Assembly: GCA_900660155.1 (NCBI GenBank)
Contig: CABFPE010000039.1
Location: 1,294,563 to 1,342,366, forward strand
Direction of reading: 5' to 3'
Length of the DNA stretch: 47,804 bases
From: Hofstenia miamia
Taxonomy: Eukaryota > Xenacoelomorpha > Acoela > Hofsteniidae
Positions 46,178 through 47,804 of this stretch are shown in pieces; within the stretch, counting starts at the first letter, position 1, and every line of letters starts with the position of its first letter. A program made the position numbers and the translations under genes. The notes under the pieces are model-generated. The model was not told the DNA's origin, made no database searches, and was given only the letters and a program-made list of their open reading frames with translations.

Positions 46178-47804
46178 ATGTATTTGAAAAAACGCGTAAT
46201 GATTTCGTTACGAGCAGTCGGGTCTGATGAGCGCGCTTTGCTGAAAACAATTACCTCCGCAGCATCCGCAGATGCTTCGTTAACACAATTATCGCGCACG
46301 AAGTTATTAGCACCGTTTAACGCATTGTCAAAAGAAGAACTCTGTACATTTCATTCACTTCTATCAAAACTTTCTGAAACATGCCACGCTGAAGAAGATG
46401 CAATCACCATTGATAAACAAACGCAAATCACACCAAACAACTGCAACACACAAACACAAACGTCATCACCAGAAAATCTAACGCCTGAAGATCTGAATCA
46501 CTCCAAAATTACAGCGAGATTCCACCCAAAAAAGCTAAGAGAAGACACAGATTTTCTCATCATAGGAACATCGATGTATCGACACTTGCGTTCAAAGCAC
46601 CTCATTAAAGGACACACCGTCACCGTACATTCTTATCCTGGANCAAACAAGAAATTTGCTAATCTATTTATTCAGCAATTAGAAGAGGAATTATCTTTAG
46701 CTTGTTCTGAAAATAAAGATTTAATGCTACTTGGAGACTGGAACCTAAATTACTTTAACACTAATGAACAGTGCAAAATTGACCTAATATTAAATGCTTT
46801 CAATGTAAAATTGGCTAACGCAATACTGCAGACTAGAATCACATCATCAAGTACCACGCTAATTGATTACGTTGTGCTTGCCGAAACAAATAATGCATCA
46901 TATAGTTTTTACTCATCTGAATGCCCTTTTTCTGTCCACTGCATTACATGTATTGAGTTTTCTAAATCTGAATCGTCTTAGAATAATGTCACAAAGTGGA
47001 TAAAAATCCGTGAAAATAGTACTGAAAATATAAACAATCTTAAATCGGCAATTTCTTCAGAAAACTGGCTTCCTGTGTATACTGCCCCAAATGCAAATAC
47101 AATGTTGATACATTTTTTAGAAATTTTTGAATTTTATCTAAATAAATTTTGTCCAGAAAGGAAAATTATGATTAAATCAAATCATAAAAGCATTTCGCAC
47201 ACATCTGCGCATAGTAAACCATGGATAAATGAATTTTGCAAAACATTGATTCGTGAAAAAAATATCGCATATAGAATATTTAGAACTTCCAAAACTCATA
47301 GAAATTTTGTTGCATATAAAAAAGCTAGAAATTTATCCAATATTGCAAATCGCAAGGCGTTCAATGAATACATTAGAAATGAATACGCTTGTTTGCCAAA
47401 TCAAAAGTCAAAGTGGAAACTTATTCATGATATCAGTAATAGTAAGAAATCTAAATCAAATTGTATTAATTCTATCAAAAATGAAACTGGGAAAATCATC
47501 ACAGATACCTATGAAATTTCTAACGAATTAAATCAGACTTTTATTAACCTAGGAAAATACAATGGTCCAACTGTTAAGTATGAAAATAATTCGCCTAAAT
47601 TTTTTCAATCCGAATTTTCTTTCCGTTTTACAACAGGTTTAGAAACATTAAAAGCAATTCACAAGCTTAAGTCCAACAAATCAAGTGGGCCTTCCAACAT
47701 TCCTTCATGGGCACTTAAAGTCACTGCACATACGATTGCTAGTCCCTTAAATTATATATTTAACGAATGCATACGAAATAATTACTTTCCGGATTACTTA
47801 AAAA
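46178..47804 (+). mobile_element. Non-LTR retrotransposon family C, right copy (5' half, cut by window end)
   Basis: One reading frame is open from 46178 to the window end, apart from the N at 46643 and one TAG (46979-46981). The first part (about 155 codons) has FLIIGTSMYRHL (GTS codons 46565-46573) and VTVHSYPG, resembling block I of an SGNH-hydrolase (esterase) domain, known from ORF1 of some CR1-like LINEs. After the gap comes the C-terminal endonuclease: GDWN at 46733-46744, LIDYV around 46860, and SVH at 46931-46939 where APE-type endonucleases normally have SDH. Then follow the linker and the start of the RT fingers (SSGPSNIPSWALK), where the window ends. The N gap probably hides the ORF1/ORF2 boundary, so the apparent fusion should not be trusted. 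Confidence 0.8.

Larger units (their letters stand above)
41880..47804. repeat. Right arm of the giant inverted repeat (runs to the window edge)
   Basis: Reverse complement of 35962-41879. The single N at 46643 mirrors the N at 37123. The flanks differ informatively: the right arm keeps a few more bases before its N (TCTTATCCTGGA) and the left arm keeps bases from the other side, so both arms lack the same internal LINE segment. Beyond about 47390 the right arm keeps an open LINE frame where the left arm has substitutions and frameshifts. Confidence 0.92.

Noticed and set aside
1..47804. CRISPR arrays, tRNA or rRNA genes, prokaryotic operons, viral genes or defence systems.
   Set aside because: No repeat-spacer pattern, no tRNA- or rRNA-like segment that I could recognise, and no prokaryotic or viral gene content. 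Repeats present are microsatellites, transposon fragments and the palindrome.

Overview
The window is nuclear DNA from an AT-rich invertebrate animal. The evidence is spliced genes with GT-AG introns, a motile-cilium assembly gene, a metazoan-type riboflavin transporter, Penelope-like and non-LTR retrotransposons, many (TA)n microsatellites, and no bacterial gene organisation. I cannot name the species.

Layout. 1-5498 holds no recognisable gene. 5512-26045 (+) is a complete 14-exon DNAAF5 (HEATR2) gene; the spliced CDS adds up to exactly 815 codons, or 814 aa. Its introns fall into very short ones (39, 42, 45, 53, 72 and 100 bp) and long ones filled with repeats. Intron 7 carries a Penelope-like fragment in two tandem copies (10310-12408) and a hAT-like MITE with terminal inverted repeats and an 8-bp target-site duplication (12541-12880). 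Intron 10 contains a second complete gene on the opposite strand, a 5-exon SLC52A-family riboflavin transporter (17132-21364, 396 aa). Intron 11 contains a 121-N assembly gap at a (TA)n tract.

27.4-37.6 kb is a stack of degenerate non-LTR retrotransposon (Jockey/CR1/L2-like) copies, all on the minus strand and interrupted by single-N joins. The right part of the window (about 35.96-47.8 kb) is an enormous inverted repeat with no spacer, centred on a (TA)n tract at 41862-41898. Each arm contains the 5' part of one LINE, a CpG-containing module, and an inverted, CpG-free relative of that module. The inner about 5.5 kb of each arm is almost identical. Outside about 36370/47390 the arms are still homologous but clearly diverged.

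Interpretation. The two host genes are unrelated in function (dynein-arm preassembly in the cytoplasm; riboflavin uptake at the plasma membrane), so their nesting is positional. The rest is transposable-element sequence and assembly joins. I found no evidence for a new defence, metabolic or regulatory system. The items most worth checking are the giant palindrome (real or assembly hairpin), the CpG-free module inside it, the nested gene pair, and the clustered substitutions in the GIY-YIG part of the duplicated Penelope fragment.
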